Assembly (NCBI RefSeq): GCF_013349995.1
Contig: NZ_JABVXF010000019.1
Location: forward strand, 1 to 64,000
From: Pseudoalteromonas sp. 0303
GTDB lineage: Bacteria > Pseudomonadota > Gammaproteobacteria > Enterobacterales > Alteromonadaceae
Direction of reading: 5' to 3'
Length of the DNA stretch: 64,000 bases
Part shown: one piece after another, positions 46,462 through 54,278 of the stretch
How the letters are laid out: each line of letters starts with the position of its first letter
Position numbering within the stretch: position 1 is the first letter of the stretch
Program-made: the position numbers and the translations under genes
Notes under the pieces: model-generated
Database searches by the model: none
Told to the model about the DNA's origin: nothing
The model's input: the letters and a program-made list of their open reading frames with translations, nothing else

Positions 46462-49400
46462 TTAATTTTTTATCAGAGCAAGCATTTGCTCTTCATCAAA
46501 TTGAGTGAAACTCATTGATTTTTCGGTAAATAATGCATCAACAAGGGCTTGCTTATGCTGCTGCATTTTAAATACTTTTTGTTCAATTGAGTTAGCCATA
46601 ATCAATTTATAAACAAAAACAGGGTTAGTTTGGCCAATACGGTAGGCACGATCTGTCGCTTGTTTCTCAACAGCAGGATTCCACCAAGGATCAAAATGAA
46701 TCACAGTATCAGCTTGAGTTAGGTTTAGCCCTGTACCACCGGCTTTAAGGCTAATTAAGAATACGGATGTATCACCTTGAGTAAACTCTTCGATAACACG
46801 GTCGCGGTGTCTTGTTTGCCCGGTAAGCATACTAAAACTGATGCCTAATTCATTTAATCGCTCTGCTATGACATCAAGTGCCATGGTGAATTGACTGAAT
46901 ATAATCACCTTACGACCTTCGCTAAGCATGATAGGCAAATGCTTAGATAACCATTCAAGTTTAGCGCTGCCAGCCTGTGAACTAGGGTCGATCAATTTTG
47001 GATGACAGCAGATTTGTCTGAGCTTTAATAATGCATCTAAAAAGGCTAGCTTACTTTTTTGCACACCTTGCTGTGCAAATAGGTCAACTAATTTCTGCTC
47101 TAAAGATTCAGTTATACCGGTGTAAATTTCCTTTTGTTTGCTCTCAAATTCAAACTCTTTAACTAGCTCTGTCTTCTCTGGGAGCTCTTGTGTTACCTGT
47201 GCTTTAGTGCGACGCAAGATAAATGGCATAATCAACGACTTAAGTTCATCAGCTCGGGCAACGTCGTTATCACGCTCAATAGGCGTTTGAAAATAGCTCT
47301 TAAAATGTGCTTGCGAACCAAGTAAAGAAGGCATTGCAAAGTCGAGCAAAGATTTAAGCTCAAATAAGTTATTTTCGATAGGCGTGCCGCTTAAGCAGAG
47401 CTTAAAGTCTGCATTAAGGCGCTTAACCAAGCGTGAAACCTGCGCAGCGTCGTTTTTAATATATTGCGCTTCATCAAGAATGATGTTTTCAAAATATAGT
47501 GGCGAATAAAAGGCAATGTCACGCTTCAACAGTGGGTAAGTTGTTAAAATACAATCTGCTTGCGACAACTGTTGTAATTGGTCGCTGCGCGCAGCACCGA
47601 AGACGGTGGTAATTTTTAAGTTACTCGCAAATTTATTAATTTCACTTTGCCAGTTACCAACCAAGCTGGTTGGGCAAACAATTAACGTGGGGCCTGCTTG
47701 TGGTGATTGCTTGGCATTAGCTAAAAAGGCAATAACTTGTAGGGTTTTACCTAGCCCCATGTCATCAGCCAAAATACCACCAAGCTGGTGACGTTTTAAA
47801 AAGTTAAGCCAATCAACACCGTGTTGTTGATACTCACGCAATTGCACACCCTGGTTTAAGCCTTGAATATCGGACTTTTTAATAAGCTGTTGTGAGCTAT
47901 TTAATTCAGATAGATAAGCATCTAGAGCATCGTCAACAATATTAACCTTAATTGCTTTTTGCTCGATGAGCTTAGGCAAAAACGACAAAGGCATTAAGAT
48001 TTCGTCACGGGTTTTAATATGCTCAAAACGTTCACGATAATCATTAAGCTGCATCATCGCGGCCTTTTCAACCACAGCAAAGCGTTTTCCTACAGTAAAG
48101 TAATAAAAGCGCTCACTTTGTCGATTAAGCGATTGATAAGTATTGTTATCAGTGACAAACAACTGTTGAGTTTTAACACCAGAGATCACGATTTTACTAA
48201 CTATCTGATGACCTTTACCACGCTCAACTTGCAGTGAAAGTTGTTTAAGGACTTTGCCGACTGCTAACTCATCATTAATTTTCCAACCGCGTTTTAATAA
48301 GTTTGGAATTATTTCAAACTTTAACCAATGCTCATGAATAACTGATTGTTTATTAAAGATAAACTCAGTTTGTAAAGCCCCTTTACATAATTCAAAGCCA
48401 AGGTTAGTTAACTCATTTACAACGGTGTTTTCTAATGACTGGTTTAATATATCAGCTGGCGCCTGGCTTAAATCATACAAAGAGTTTTGATAATTAAACT
48501 GCAATCCTAAGCGGATTGTGCCCTCGTCATTATTAATACTGATGACAGGGAATACAGTTCGAGCTAGGCTGTTTTTGCTTTCCTTAAATGCATGAGGGAT
48601 CACACCTTCACCAAAATTATCATTGAGCTGTTGATAAACGCGGTCAAAGTTCTCTGTGTGAATAGCAGGCATATTGGCAAGTAACGCTATTTCATCAGCC
48701 GTTAACGGAGTACGAATTCGGCCTACTTTTAGCTTTTCAGGGTCAAGGTAAGTAGGGGGGGTTGTTTTTAACAATAACCAATTATCTTGGCCAGCAAGCG
48801 TCATGCTCAATGACGTTAAATCTTTGTTTTGTTTCCAATCAAACTCTAACGCTTGCATACTGTCAGCTTTAATTGCTTGGCGCGAACGGCCTAAAAACAA
48901 ACGCTGGGTGGCAATTAATTGCTGTAGTGCTGCAAAGCCCCATTGACCTTTAAGCTCTAGTTTACCAAGGGCATTTTGAGAACGGATCCAGCTATATAAC
49001 CGAAAATCCGATTCTAATAAATCAGTAGGGGTTACAAAACTATTTAATTGCTGCTCGGTAAGGTTACGACCAAGAGTATAGTTATGCTCAGCGTCATAAT
49101 TAGCTATTTTAGGAGTAAGGGTTACAACAGATTTCTCTACATCAAGAACAAATAATAAAACCTGTTTGGCATTGTCATTAGCAACTTGCTTAAGGGTTTT
49201 TAGCTCACTAAACCAATCGTTAATAATGTAGTCTTCACCGTAGTCACCTGAATGTTCAATTTTGAGTTTTAGGAGCACAGCTGCAATATGACGGCATTTA
49301 GTTTTAGAGCCACAAGTACAATGCGAATCGACCGAAAAACCACTTGGTAATTTACTGATCTCAATATGCTGAGTAAAGGTATTTCCTTCGTTACCAAACA

Positions 49401-49605
49401 TAGATGCATCAATAACGCTAAAATCACTGTTATGTTCTAACCAGTTGATTTGGCCGTTCTGGTGATACTCTTTTGCTTTACTTAACACATGCGGCTTAAA
49501 TAGCTGTTTGATGAAGCGCTCAGACAGAGGAAACTGAGTTTCTTGCTCTTGTTTGATTTCTTCAAAGATAGCTAATAAGTCATTTTTGGATAAGTTAGCA
49601 GACAT
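46462..49605 (-). CDS. SNF2-family helicase with SWIM zinc finger
   Basis: A 1047-residue DNA translocase. A SWIM finger lies near residues 95-113 (CTCGSKTKCRHIAAVLL). The SNF2 motor follows from about residue 575: Walker A DDMGLGKTLQVI, motif II LDEAQYIKN, motif III LSGTPIENN, and the second lobe with LISLKAGGTGLNLTQAD and DRAYRIGQ. Such HepA/RapA-like proteins remodel protein-DNA complexes; the target here is unknown. It lies next to parB, separated by an iteron cluster, and has one parS-like and two iteron-like sites in its coding sequence. Confidence 0.93.
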   Translation of the reverse strand: MSANLSKNDLLAIFEEIKQEQETQFPLSERFIKQLFKPHVLSKAKEYHQNGQINWLEHNSDFSVIDASMFGNEGNTFTQHIEISKLPSGFSVDSHCTCGSKTKCRHIAAVLLKLKIEHSGDYGEDYIINDWFSELKTLKQVANDNAKQVLLFVLDVEKSVVTLTPKIANYDAEHNYTLGRNLTEQQLNSFVTPTDLLESDFRLYSWIRSQNALGKLELKGQWGFAALQQLIATQRLFLGRSRQAIKADSMQALEFDWKQNKDLTSLSMTLAGQDNWLLLKTTPPTYLDPEKLKVGRIRTPLTADEIALLANMPAIHTENFDRVYQQLNDNFGEGVIPHAFKESKNSLARTVFPVISINNDEGTIRLGLQFNYQNSLYDLSQAPADILNQSLENTVVNELTNLGFELCKGALQTEFIFNKQSVIHEHWLKFEIIPNLLKRGWKINDELAVGKVLKQLSLQVERGKGHQIVSKIVISGVKTQQLFVTDNNTYQSLNRQSERFYYFTVGKRFAVVEKAAMMQLNDYRERFEHIKTRDEILMPLSFLPKLIEQKAIKVNIVDDALDAYLSELNSSQQLIKKSDIQGLNQGVQLREYQQHGVDWLNFLKRHQLGGILADDMGLGKTLQVIAFLANAKQSPQAGPTLIVCPTSLVGNWQSEINKFASNLKITTVFGAARSDQLQQLSQADCILTTYPLLKRDIAFYSPLYFENIILDEAQYIKNDAAQVSRLVKRLNADFKLCLSGTPIENNLFELKSLLDFAMPSLLGSQAHFKSYFQTPIERDNDVARADELKSLIMPFILRRTKAQVTQELPEKTELVKEFEFESKQKEIYTGITESLEQKLVDLFAQQGVQKSKLAFLDALLKLRQICCHPKLIDPSSQAGSAKLEWLSKHLPIMLSEGRKVIIFSQFTMALDVIAERLNELGISFSMLTGQTRHRDRVIEEFTQGDTSVFLISLKAGGTGLNLTQADTVIHFDPWWNPAVEKQATDRAYRIGQTNPVFVYKLIMANSIEQKVFKMQQHKQALVDALFTEKSMSFTQFDEEQMLALIKN
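48183..48203 (-). repeat. Iteron-like site inside the SNF2 gene
   Basis: Minus-strand GTTAGTAAAATCGTGATCT, full match; 168 bp from the parS-like site at 48371. Confidence 0.6.
48371..48387. promoter_or_regulatory. Candidate parS-like palindrome inside the SNF2 gene
   Basis: TGTAAAGCCCCTTTACA, perfect half-sites in coding sequence; the copy closest to parAB. Confidence 0.6.
49342..49362 (+). repeat. Iteron-like site inside the SNF2 gene
   Basis: CTTGGTAATTTACTGATCT, three mismatches in the left half but intact TGATCT. Confidence 0.45.
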
Positions 49606-49824
49606 AACGCTTTTGGCAGTAAAAACAAAAAATAATTCTGCCAGTATATGATCTATCGGCCCAGAGCTAAAGCACTATTGAGCAATATTGGACTGGTTGG
49701 AGCTGATAACTTAGTAAAAACCTGCTTTAAAATAAAATCAAAGCTGAAAACTGACATGCTGAGCATTTAACAAACAACAATCGCACAAGATATAAACAGG
49801 TTAATAACAAGGCAGGGGCTTTAC

Positions 49825-49844
49825 AGATCAATTTTTTACTAAGC
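49825..49844 (-). repeat. Iteron-like site
   Basis: Minus-strand CTTAGTAAAAAATTGATCT. Confidence 0.65.
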
Positions 49845-49883
49845 AATCTAATTATGTAACGAAAAGCCCTGTAAAGGGGTTAT

Positions 49884-49904
49884 TAGTTGGTAAAAAACTG
49901 ATCT
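49884..49904 (+). repeat. Iteron-like site
   Basis: GTTGGTAAAAAACTGATCT; the only plus-strand copy in this cluster. Confidence 0.65.
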
Positions 49905-49937
49905 GAGAGTGTAATAAGTACCAATTTCACTGGTAAT

Positions 49938-50023
49938 AGATCAATATTTTACTAACAAAAGGAAGGGGAAGATCACGCTTTTACTAACAGTAAAAGCGTG
50001 AGAGATCATTCTTTTACTAACTA
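49938..50023 (-). repeat. Three phased iteron-like sites behind parB
   Basis: Minus-strand copies lie at 49938-49956, 49970-49989 and 50003-50023. Their GATC cores are 32 and 33 bp apart, about three helical turns. The last one overlaps the parB stop codon. Confidence 0.75.
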
Positions 50024-50983
50024 ATTAAAGCTATTTAATAGCTTAGTTAGCTGCTCTAAGCGTTTGTCTGTCATCACTTTATTATCGATTTTCACAGATA
50101 AATCACCGCTTTTGATGTTACGTTGTACGCTGACAAACTCACTATCAATAAGGGCTTCACGACGGCGTGGCGCTGCAGGCTCAGCAGTTAATAGCTTGGT
50201 AATTGCAAGAGCACGTTTATCATCACTGCTAATTTGCGCTATTTCGCTATCACTACTTACGTCATTTACAAGCTTGGTAAACAACTGCTCATCACGCTCT
50301 TTGGCACTAATAAGCTTTTTAGCTACTTCACGGCCAACATGATTCGCTGTTGGGTAAAGACTTAAAACCTCAGAAGGTAGGTTCTCATACGCTTTGATAG
50401 CATCAGCAATAGCAGTGTGTGATACACCTTCAATTGCCGCAATTTCACGATAAGAACCTTTTTTACCCTCAGCAATAAGCTCATCACGGGTCTGTTGATA
50501 TGCTTGACCTAGCTCCCATAGACTTGGGGCAATGTATTGATCAGATGATACAGCAAGAATTTTAGCATCTTGATCTGTGAAATCTTCAGAGCTTAAAACT
50601 AAGTAATCAGAGTTACTTAAGATACATGCTTTACGACGACGAGAGCCTGCTAATACAAGCATTTCGTCACCTTTATCCCAACATAGGGCAGGGTGCTGAT
50701 TACGGCCGTCTTCGGCAATTGCAGGAAGGATATCGGCAACTGACTTTTCATTTAGTAATGATTGTACACGGCGGTTTTTACCATAGACCTTTGTTTTAGC
50801 TTCAATTTCTGAGCTTGGAATAACCTTACACACCAAAGTAATTTGACGTGTAGGATCGCTTGGAGCTGGCATACTGATAACATCACCAGCTGAAGCTTGC
50901 TCTAGCAAAGCATCTAAACTGCTACTTTCGATAGACGTTGAAAAAGGGTCTAAGCTGGTATCGTTTTTACGTTTTTTAGCCAT
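50021..50983 (-). CDS. parB: Partition protein ParB (chromid/plasmid type)
   Basis: A 320-residue centromere-binding protein. The ParB/Srx-type core has the box GSRRRKACILSN near residue 112. The helix-turn-helix is GSYREIAAIEGVSHTAIADAI at about 176-196. The C-terminal dimerisation part ends LTKLLNSFN. The large size and layout resemble ParB of P1-like plasmids and Vibrio chromosome II. It lies 14 bases after parA in one operon. Its likely target is the dispersed TGTAAA/TTTACA palindrome, an inference from position and number of sites. Confidence 0.92.
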   Translation of the reverse strand: MAKKRKNDTSLDPFSTSIESSSLDALLEQASAGDVISMPAPSDPTRQITLVCKVIPSSEIEAKTKVYGKNRRVQSLLNEKSVADILPAIAEDGRNQHPALCWDKGDEMLVLAGSRRRKACILSNSDYLVLSSEDFTDQDAKILAVSSDQYIAPSLWELGQAYQQTRDELIAEGKKGSYREIAAIEGVSHTAIADAIKAYENLPSEVLSLYPTANHVGREVAKKLISAKERDEQLFTKLVNDVSSDSEIAQISSDDKRALAITKLLTAEPAAPRRREALIDSEFVSVQRNIKSGDLSVKIDNKVMTDKRLEQLTKLLNSFN

Positions 50984-50997
50984 TTTTATTAATTACC

Positions 50998-52236
50998 TTA
51001 CTTAGCTGTATTTAGAGACGATTGAGTTGACTGCCAATTAGAACGGATCAGCATTTCAAGTTCATCTACAACATCTTTGATATTTTCTTGCGCACGAAGT
51101 AATGACTCACGACTAGCTAAGCTATCTGACGTTTTTTGATCAAAAATGGTATTAAAAGAAGATGAGCTGGCGGTAATTGCCGAGCTATGATTGATTGGGT
51201 AACTCATTACTTGACGACCAAATGCACTACGAACATCTTTAACGATGTCGCGCTGTGAATGGTTCCCTTTAACATAGTTAGTTACTAAGAACTGCATGAA
51301 GTCCCAACCTTGGTGGCCAAGCGCAGCAACTGTATGGTAAATCTCGCCTAATCGCTTTAAGTATTTATTGTTTGCATCAAAGTCTACAGCTTCAGGATGA
51401 ACAGGAATAAGCATCGATGTAGAAGCCATTAATGCATTATAAAACATAAAGTTAAGTGATGGAGCTGTATCAATTAGAATAATATCAAATTGATCTTTTA
51501 CCGGTTCAATAACTTTTTCGAGCAATTTATGATAGTGACGAGTTTTATCATAACTAGAGCTATCTTTTAATAAAGTTGCTGTTTCATGCTCGAAGTAAAA
51601 ATCATCCATACCAGAAGGCAAAATACGAATATTAGGTATATGGGTAGGTAAGAAAGAGTTTGATACTAATTCATCCCAGGTTTCATTTTCATCGAGTTCA
51701 ATACAGTCACGCATTAAGTCACCCACAGTAATTGGGTCTGGCTCACTTGGTGGGAAAAAGCTTGATGAAGAACCTTGTGGATCAAGGTCAATAATACCAA
51801 TTCTGTAACGTTTAATATTGGTAGTAGCAAGTGCAGCGGCAATATTTACCATGCTGGTAGTTTTACCACAACCACCTTTTAACGAGTTAATAACGATAAC
51901 TTGTAATTTATCATCAATTGTACGGTGATCAGGCTTAATATCCATGATATCAGCCATAGCAAAAATATTTACCAAGGTATAAGCGTAGTGGCCATTTGCA
52001 CCACGTTTGATATCAAGTGCATCAAAGTCACCATTATCATGACGTCGTTTTAAGGTACGATTATTACAACCTAATAAGTCAGCGGCTGCTTTTTGCGTAT
52101 AAGTACGAAGTTCTTTTTCTTCAGACTTTAAATGGGCACGATAATGTTGAATACGTCCTTCTAGCGATTTTTCAGCAACTTCTGCTGTCGCTTTTAGTAA
52201 CCTATAAGTGGCTAGCGCATTATTATTGATAGACAT
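50998..52236 (-). CDS. parA: Partition ATPase ParA (type Ia, with N-terminal HTH)
   Basis: A 412-residue ParA/SopA-type ATPase. Residues about 45-75 form a helix-turn-helix (TQKAAADLLGCNNRTLKRRH), the autorepressing domain of type Ia ParA proteins. The deviant Walker A is KGGCGKTT at 120-127, followed by IGIIDLDPQGSSSSFF and IILIDTAPSLNFMFYNAL. It moves the ParB-bound chromid copies apart. GAGGAAG precedes the start. It is divergent from rep across the origin and heads the parA-parB operon. Confidence 0.96.
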   Translation of the reverse strand: MSINNNALATYRLLKATAEVAEKSLEGRIQHYRAHLKSEEKELRTYTQKAAADLLGCNNRTLKRRHDNGDFDALDIKRGANGHYAYTLVNIFAMADIMDIKPDHRTIDDKLQVIVINSLKGGCGKTTSMVNIAAALATTNIKRYRIGIIDLDPQGSSSSFFPPSEPDPITVGDLMRDCIELDENETWDELVSNSFLPTHIPNIRILPSGMDDFYFEHETATLLKDSSSYDKTRHYHKLLEKVIEPVKDQFDIILIDTAPSLNFMFYNALMASTSMLIPVHPEAVDFDANNKYLKRLGEIYHTVAALGHQGWDFMQFLVTNYVKGNHSQRDIVKDVRSAFGRQVMSYPINHSSAITASSSSFNTIFDQKTSDSLASRESLLRAQENIKDVVDELEMLIRSNWQSTQSSLNTAK

Positions 52237-52456
52237 ACTTTCTTCCTCAAAGTTATGCTTTAAGTATAATGTCCATTCAAATTGCTGTAAACAAGTATTT
52301 AAGGCGACATACCTTTTATTTATAAGACATTTAATAAAAATTTGTAACTTTACTGATACTAAGTATAAATAAGTAAGTTTAATATCGGTTAAGTATATAG
52401 GTATATAAGGTTAAGATGCTAAAATAGTGAAGTATATGACTGATTTTATTAAATAT

Positions 52457-52534
52457 TTAGTAAAAAGCCAGATCGTGTTTTTACTTGGTAAAGATCAGAT
52501 CTTTAATGACTTGCAGATCAGCCAATTACTAAGC
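52457..52534. repeat. Distal origin iterons
   Basis: TTAGTAAAAAGCCAGATC at 52457, CTTGGTAAAGATCAGATCT at 52484 and a minus-strand copy at 52515-52534. All are imperfect in the spacer but keep GATC. Confidence 0.55.
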
Positions 52535-52552
52535 AAAAAATGAGCTTTCGAC

Positions 52553-52561
52553 TTATGCACA
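52553..52561 (+). promoter_or_regulatory. DnaA box
   Basis: TTATGCACA fits the consensus TTATNCACA. Confidence 0.75.
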
Positions 52562-52597
52562 GCTTAACCACTGCTTTACTCACAAAAATAGTGGTGT

Positions 52598-52618
52598 AGA
52601 TCAACTTTTTACTAACTA
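52598..52618 (-). repeat. Origin iteron
   Basis: Minus-strand GTTAGTAAAAAGTTGATCT, full match. Confidence 0.75.
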
Positions 52619-52662
52619 AATTATAAAGTTATGCACCGAGAGCATGACTAAAATGCACAATA

Positions 52663-52714
52663 AGTTGGTATGGATCTGATCTATAGTTGGTACAGATCAG
52701 ATCTATGCTAACTT
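52663..52714. repeat. Overlapping iteron pair with central palindrome
   Basis: GTTGGTATGGATCTGATCT and GTTGGTACAGATCAGATCT start 22 bp apart. The second shares its AGATCAGATCT core with a minus-strand copy ending GCTAACT, so the site reads in both directions. Confidence 0.7.
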
Positions 52715-52723
52715 AAGAGCTGT

Positions 52724-52732
52724 TTATCCACA
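52724..52732 (+). promoter_or_regulatory. DnaA box
   Basis: TTATCCACA, identical to the strongest E. coli box. Confidence 0.85.
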
Positions 52733-52807
52733 TGGAGTTTTAAAAAACCGATTTATGTCGTGTTAAATCGCTTTAAAAAGGTGATTAACAGGACATAATC
52801 TGAACTG

Positions 52808-52858
52808 AGTTAGTAAAATCGCGACCTATCAACTATAACTTAGTAAAAATCTGATCTG
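52808..52858 (+). repeat. Proximal origin iterons
   Basis: A degenerate copy at 52808 (CGACC in place of TGATC) and a good copy at 52838 (CTTAGTAAAAATCTGATCT). Confidence 0.65.
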
Positions 52859-52878
52859 AAAATCAGCAATTAAGAAAC

Positions 52879-52937
52879 AGTTAGTATAAAACTGATCCGA
52901 AGAAATTAATTATGATCGGATCAAGTTTATACTAACT
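52879..52937. promoter_or_regulatory. Inverted iteron pair: rep operator/promoter
   Basis: GTTAGTATAAAACTGATCC (52880) and its near-perfect inverse (52917-52937) flank 17 bp. The second arm includes TATACT, a plausible -10 element for rep. An inverted pair of iteron sequence over the initiator promoter is the classical autorepression operator of iteron plasmids. Confidence 0.75.
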
Positions 52938-53005
52938 TAAACATTTAACTTTTGAAGTTTTATGTGTTGTTATTAACTGTCGAAGAAAAATTGGAAATAA
53001 GAACA

Positions 53006-54220
53006 ATGAGCCGAAAGGTCAACATCTCGGTAGATAACTTACCCGATACATTACGCGGGCAGATCCACGGGGTGGAAAGTGCAATAGATAATGAAAGTCT
53101 TGCACTATTTACAGACAACAAAGATGTGCGTGTTTCAATTGAAAATGCTGCACATGGTTTGAGAGCTTACTCAAATACATTTAATCATTATGATCTATGG
53201 GGACGATTTGTCCGTTCTGGTCATAAGAAGCTTCCGGTTGAAGAAGCACCAAAGAAAACCATCGTTACACGAAAAATCTCTGAAAAAGTAGACGGCATTC
53301 TATATGATGGTGAAATCAAAATTACACCTGCGGTAGTAAGCACAAGAAAAGATGGTGAAGATGTTGAATATCTTGTTTGGCCATCTGATCGTGAAGAAAA
53401 GGTCGAACGTGCCTTAATTCGATTAGCCTCTAAAGGTAAAATTGTAAAAATCAATTTTAAGTCTGGTATTCAATACGCAGTTGTTTTTTCAATGAATGAA
53501 TTAGCGCAAGAGCTGAAAGCTGTTGGTCAGTCGATGCCTTATCCGCAAATCAAAGAATCATTAGAAGCATTACAAGGTTCTAAACTTTCTTTTAAATATT
53601 CAGCAACAGATACGCGCAACTCGGATATTGATGACTCATTTTACGAATCGAACATGAACTTTTTATCGTCACTTCATTTTAGTGGTAAGAAAGGTCAGGG
53701 TGGTAACGTAAAATGTGTAGCTTGTTTAAATGCCTTCGTTCATAACATGATCGATAACCTTGAATACAAAGGTTACTATTTTAATAGTGCTCAAGAATTA
53801 AAACGTGGTTTATCTCGTTGGATGATGCTTCGTTTATATCATTTATGGCGTTATGCGGCACCGGGTAAGACTTACCATTTTAGACTATTATCGATAATGG
53901 AAAAATATGGCTCTATTTATTCAACAGACGAAATTACCGAGAATAAATTAAAAGCTTTGCGTCGTGATATGACTACGACAATGAAAGACTTAATTGAGAA
54001 AGGTGCAATATCTGAATATAACATTACCAATGTCAAAGATGACAAAACGGGTAATATTATTGATTACACATATGAGATGCATCCATCTGATCAATTTTGT
54101 GATGAGATTCTTACGCTTAATAAGCATAACAAACGAATCGAAATTCAAGGTGGTAAGCGCATTGTTGAAAATGCTGTTTTAATCGATGAAGATAAAATTG
54201 AAGAAATAGTAGAAGACTAA
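53006..54220 (+). CDS. Replication initiator protein of the chromid
   Basis: About 404 residues, starting MSRKVNISVDNLPDTLRGQI. An upstream TTG at 52952 is in frame but lacks a ribosome site. I see no classic motif that names a Rep family with certainty. A winged-helix-like basic section lies in the second half (SAQELKRGLSRWMMLRLYHL and KLKALRRDMTTTMKDLIEKG). Identification rests on context: it follows an iteron/DnaA-box origin, is divergent from parAB and sits beside tus. It should bind the GTTAGTAAAA-type repeats and start replication. The operator upstream implies autoregulation. A perfect palindromic terminator follows. Confidence 0.82.
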   Translation: MSRKVNISVDNLPDTLRGQIHGVESAIDNESLALFTDNKDVRVSIENAAHGLRAYSNTFNHYDLWGRFVRSGHKKLPVEEAPKKTIVTRKISEKVDGILYDGEIKITPAVVSTRKDGEDVEYLVWPSDREEKVERALIRLASKGKIVKINFKSGIQYAVVFSMNELAQELKAVGQSMPYPQIKESLEALQGSKLSFKYSATDTRNSDIDDSFYESNMNFLSSLHFSGKKGQGGNVKCVACLNAFVHNMIDNLEYKGYYFNSAQELKRGLSRWMMLRLYHLWRYAAPGKTYHFRLLSIMEKYGSIYSTDEITENKLKALRRDMTTTMKDLIEKGAISEYNITNVKDDKTGNIIDYTYEMHPSDQFCDEILTLNKHNKRIEIQGGKRIVENAVLIDEDKIEEIVED

Positions 54221-54247
54221 ATTTTTAAATACTGCTAACTATAAAGG

Positions 54248-54271
54248 AAAGGCCACATATGTGGCCTTTTT
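54248..54271. terminator. Bidirectional rep / tus terminator
   Basis: AAAGGCCACATATGTGGCCTTT is a perfect 22-bp palindrome followed by T. Confidence 0.85.
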
Positions 54272-54278
54272 AACATAA

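Larger units (their letters stand above)
49606..50020. other. Iteron-rich spacer downstream of parB
   Basis: No gene. The 415 bp hold five good iteron-like sites (listed), a degenerate one at 49709, and two half copies of the TGTAAA/TTTACA palindrome (49814-49830 and 49870-49886). Density and position suggest a replication or copy-control locus. Confidence 0.7.
52237..53005. other. Replication origin of the chromid (ori2)
   Basis: The 770-bp spacer between parA and rep has the parts of an iteron-type origin. An AT-rich stretch at 52240-52460 carries repeated AAGTATA and TATATAGGTATATA. Two perfect DnaA boxes lie at 52553 and 52724. At least nine iteron-like repeats in both orientations lie between 52457 and 52937, most with GATC. 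The direct rep-proximal copies start at 52808, 52838 and 52879, i.e. 30 and 41 bp apart, again near whole helical turns. Confidence 0.85.

Noticed and set aside
52342..52352. TTGTAACTTTA between parA and the iterons as a Ter site
   Set aside because: Shares only the first eight bases of the core in a very AT-rich region; likely chance.
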